Shown piece by piece: positions 62,628 to 64,000 of a DNA stretch of 64,000 nucleotides. The notes beneath the pieces were generated by a model, which ran no database searches, was not told where the DNA came from, and saw only the letters and a list, made by a program, of their open reading frames with translations. The translations under genes and the position numbers were made by a program. Position 1 is the first letter of the stretch. Each line of letters begins with the position of its first letter. Source of the DNA: Marsupella aquatica (lineage: Eukaryota > Marchantiophyta); contig OZ316894.1 in the NCBI GenBank assembly GCA_973895155.1, positions 13,144,001 to 13,208,000 on the forward strand, read 5' to 3'.

Positions 62628-64000
62628 GTTACTAGCATCGGGTGCTGGTAATATCCTACTTGGCTTGACCCCTCTAAGAATGATATTATTTTAAGAATTT
62701 TTATACAAAAATTGAGCTAAAATTAGTATAAAACATTTAAAAATGTTACTAGCGCCGAGAGCTAGTAATATTCAACTCACCAAGACACTCCAAAATGACA
62801 CTATTTTGAGTGTCTTTATGAGTAAAAATTAAGCAAAAAAGGATATAAAAATGAATTAACATTACTAGCGCCGGGAGCTAGTAATGTCACACCCACCTAG
62901 ACCCTCCAAAATGACACTATTTTGAGTGTCTTTATGAGTAAAAATTAAGCAAAAAAGAATATAAAAATGAATTAACATTACTAGCACCGGGAGCTAGTAA
63001 TGTCACACCCACCTAGACCCTCCAAAATGACACTATTTTGAGTGTCTTTATGAGTAAAAATTAAGCAAAAAAGGATATAAAAATGAATTAACATTACTAG
63101 CGCCGGGAGCTAGTAATGTCACACCCACCTAGACCCTCCAAAATGACACTATTTTGAGTGTCTTTATGAGTAAAAATTAAGCAAAAAAGGATATAAAAAT
63201 GAATTAACATTACTAGCGCCGGGAGCTAGTAATGTCACACCCACCTAGACCCTCCAAAATGAGAGTATTTTGAGCATGTTACATAAAACAACAGGCAAAA
63301 AGGTAATAAAAATGAAGGAATATTGCTAGCGCCAGGAGCTAGTAATATCACACCAGTTTGGATCCTCCAAAATGACACTATTTTTAGTGTCTTTATGAGA
63401 AAAAATTAAGCAATAAAGGCTATAAAAATGAAATAACATTACTAGCGCCGGGAGCTAGTAATATCACACCAGTTTCGATCCTCCAAAATGACACTATTTT
63501 TAGTGTCTTTATGAGAAAAAATTAAGCAAAAAAGGCTATAAAAATGAATTAACATTACTAGCGCCGGGAGCTAGTAATATCACACCAGTTTGGATCCTCC
63601 AAAATGACACTATTTTTAGTGTCTTTATGAAAAAAAATTAAGCAAAAAAGGCTATAAAAATGAATTAACATTACTAGCGCCGGGAGCTAGTAATGTCACA
63701 CTCGCTTAGTCCCTTTAAAATAACATCATATTGAGTATATTTGTGAGAAAAAAATTAGAAAATTGGGCTATAAAAATGAATTAACATTACTAGCGCCGGG
63801 AGCTAGTAATGTCACACTCGCTTAGACCCTTTAAAATAACATCATATTGAGTATATTTGTGAGAAATTTTTTAGAAAATTGGGCTATAAAAATGAATTAA
63901 CATTACTAGCGCCAGGAGCTAGTAATGTCACACTCGCTTAGACCCTTTAAAATAACATCATATTGAGTATATTTATGAGAACAAATTTTGAAAATTGGGC
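62628..64000. repeat. 116-bp tandem array built on the palindrome, at least 12 units
   Basis: The extended palindrome (ATTACTAGCGCCGGGAGCTA then GTAAT) starts at 62628, 62745, 62861, 62977, 63093, 63209, 63322, 63438, 63554, 63670, 63786 and 63902: steps of 117, 116, 116, 116, 116, 113, then 116 throughout. Early units are diverged. Many units carry a second hairpin, GACACT-(6)-AGTGTC, for example 62913-62930. The outer arms (ATTACTAGC/GCTAGTAAT) are perfect inverted repeats; the core differs from MULE A by one base (GGAGCT for GGCGCT). The array continues beyond the window. Confidence 0.95.

Larger units (their letters stand above)
61198..64000. mobile_element. MULE C: left end and internal array, runs past the window
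   Basis: Begins GGGCCTGACCTCCGTGACAG then GAAACAGTAAACAGG, matching MULE A and B ends. CATTCAGTG (61189-61197) is the expected left 9-bp duplication. Inside are a palindrome at 61310, diverged ones at about 61485 and 62437, AT-rich sequence without ORFs and then the 116-bp array. The right end and any genes are outside the window. Confidence 0.72.

Noticed and set aside
62628-64000. Regular array considered as a CRISPR or other spacer-repeat locus
   Set aside because: Units are homologous along their whole 116-bp length, with no unique spacers and no associated genes; it is a transposon-derived satellite in a plant-like genome.

Overview
This window looks like repeat-rich nuclear DNA of a land plant. 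It holds Ty1/copia and Ty3/gypsy retrotransposons, plant L1-type LINEs (with a CCHC-type ORF1 and a zf-RVT-like C-terminus), Mutator-like elements with 9-bp target duplications, TTTAGGG-type repeats, and genes with GT-AG introns of 90-190 bp. I see no ordinary host gene, rRNA, tRNA or CRISPR. The plant group cannot be resolved from the sequence; the nested, decayed elements suggest a large heterochromatic genome.

Layout. 1-5.1 kb: 3' end of a Ty3/gypsy element (integrase) followed by GC-rich tandem repeats and a 618-aa accessory ORF. 5.1-6.7 kb: truncated copy of 'type A', a single-ORF element. 7.3-9.5 kb: leader and gag of a second gypsy family (G). 9.5-11.5 kb: LINE 3' part. 11.5-13.4 kb: diverged repeats. 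13.4-15.5 kb: inverted G gag-protease piece carrying a LINE. 15.5-39 kb: one LINE on the minus strand, split by an unidentified 2-kb block and by a 17.3-kb Mutator-like element (MULE A, 21226-38527), which itself contains a pristine copia (26165-32036). 40.8-49.6 kb: type A copy 2, containing a LINE fragment, containing a third TG..CA element (T2). 50-51.4 kb and 54.7-57.3 kb: two broken copia elements. 58.2-60.3 kb: second G gag copy with a 453-bp MULE B in its leader. 60.3-61.2 kb: LINE, cut by MULE C, which runs off the window and ends in a 116-bp palindrome array.

The most interesting system is MULE A. With the nested copia removed it is about 11.4 kb. It carries a divergently transcribed transposase gene (minus strand) and a spliced gene (plus strand) that appears to join a ParB-like domain to an N6/N4-type DNA-methyltransferase-like domain, plus an orphan third gene. 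Every intergenic gap and at least one intron holds copies, usually in pairs, of an odd-length palindrome AGCGCC-N-GGCGCT. The same palindrome occurs in the mini-element MULE B and is amplified into a regular array in MULE C. Palindromic sites beside a ParB-like/methylase cargo in a eukaryotic transposon suggest a DNA-marking or partition-like module; that function is inference. The genes carry premature stops, all explainable by C-to-T change, so this copy is probably dead.

A second theme is a group of ~3.9-4.0 kb units bounded by TG..CA with 5-bp target duplications and no recognisable LTR pair (type A copy 2 and T2). Each holds one long ORF with a globular N-terminal half and a coiled-coil tail. 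They may be giant solo LTRs with an internal gene, or a new non-autonomous group.
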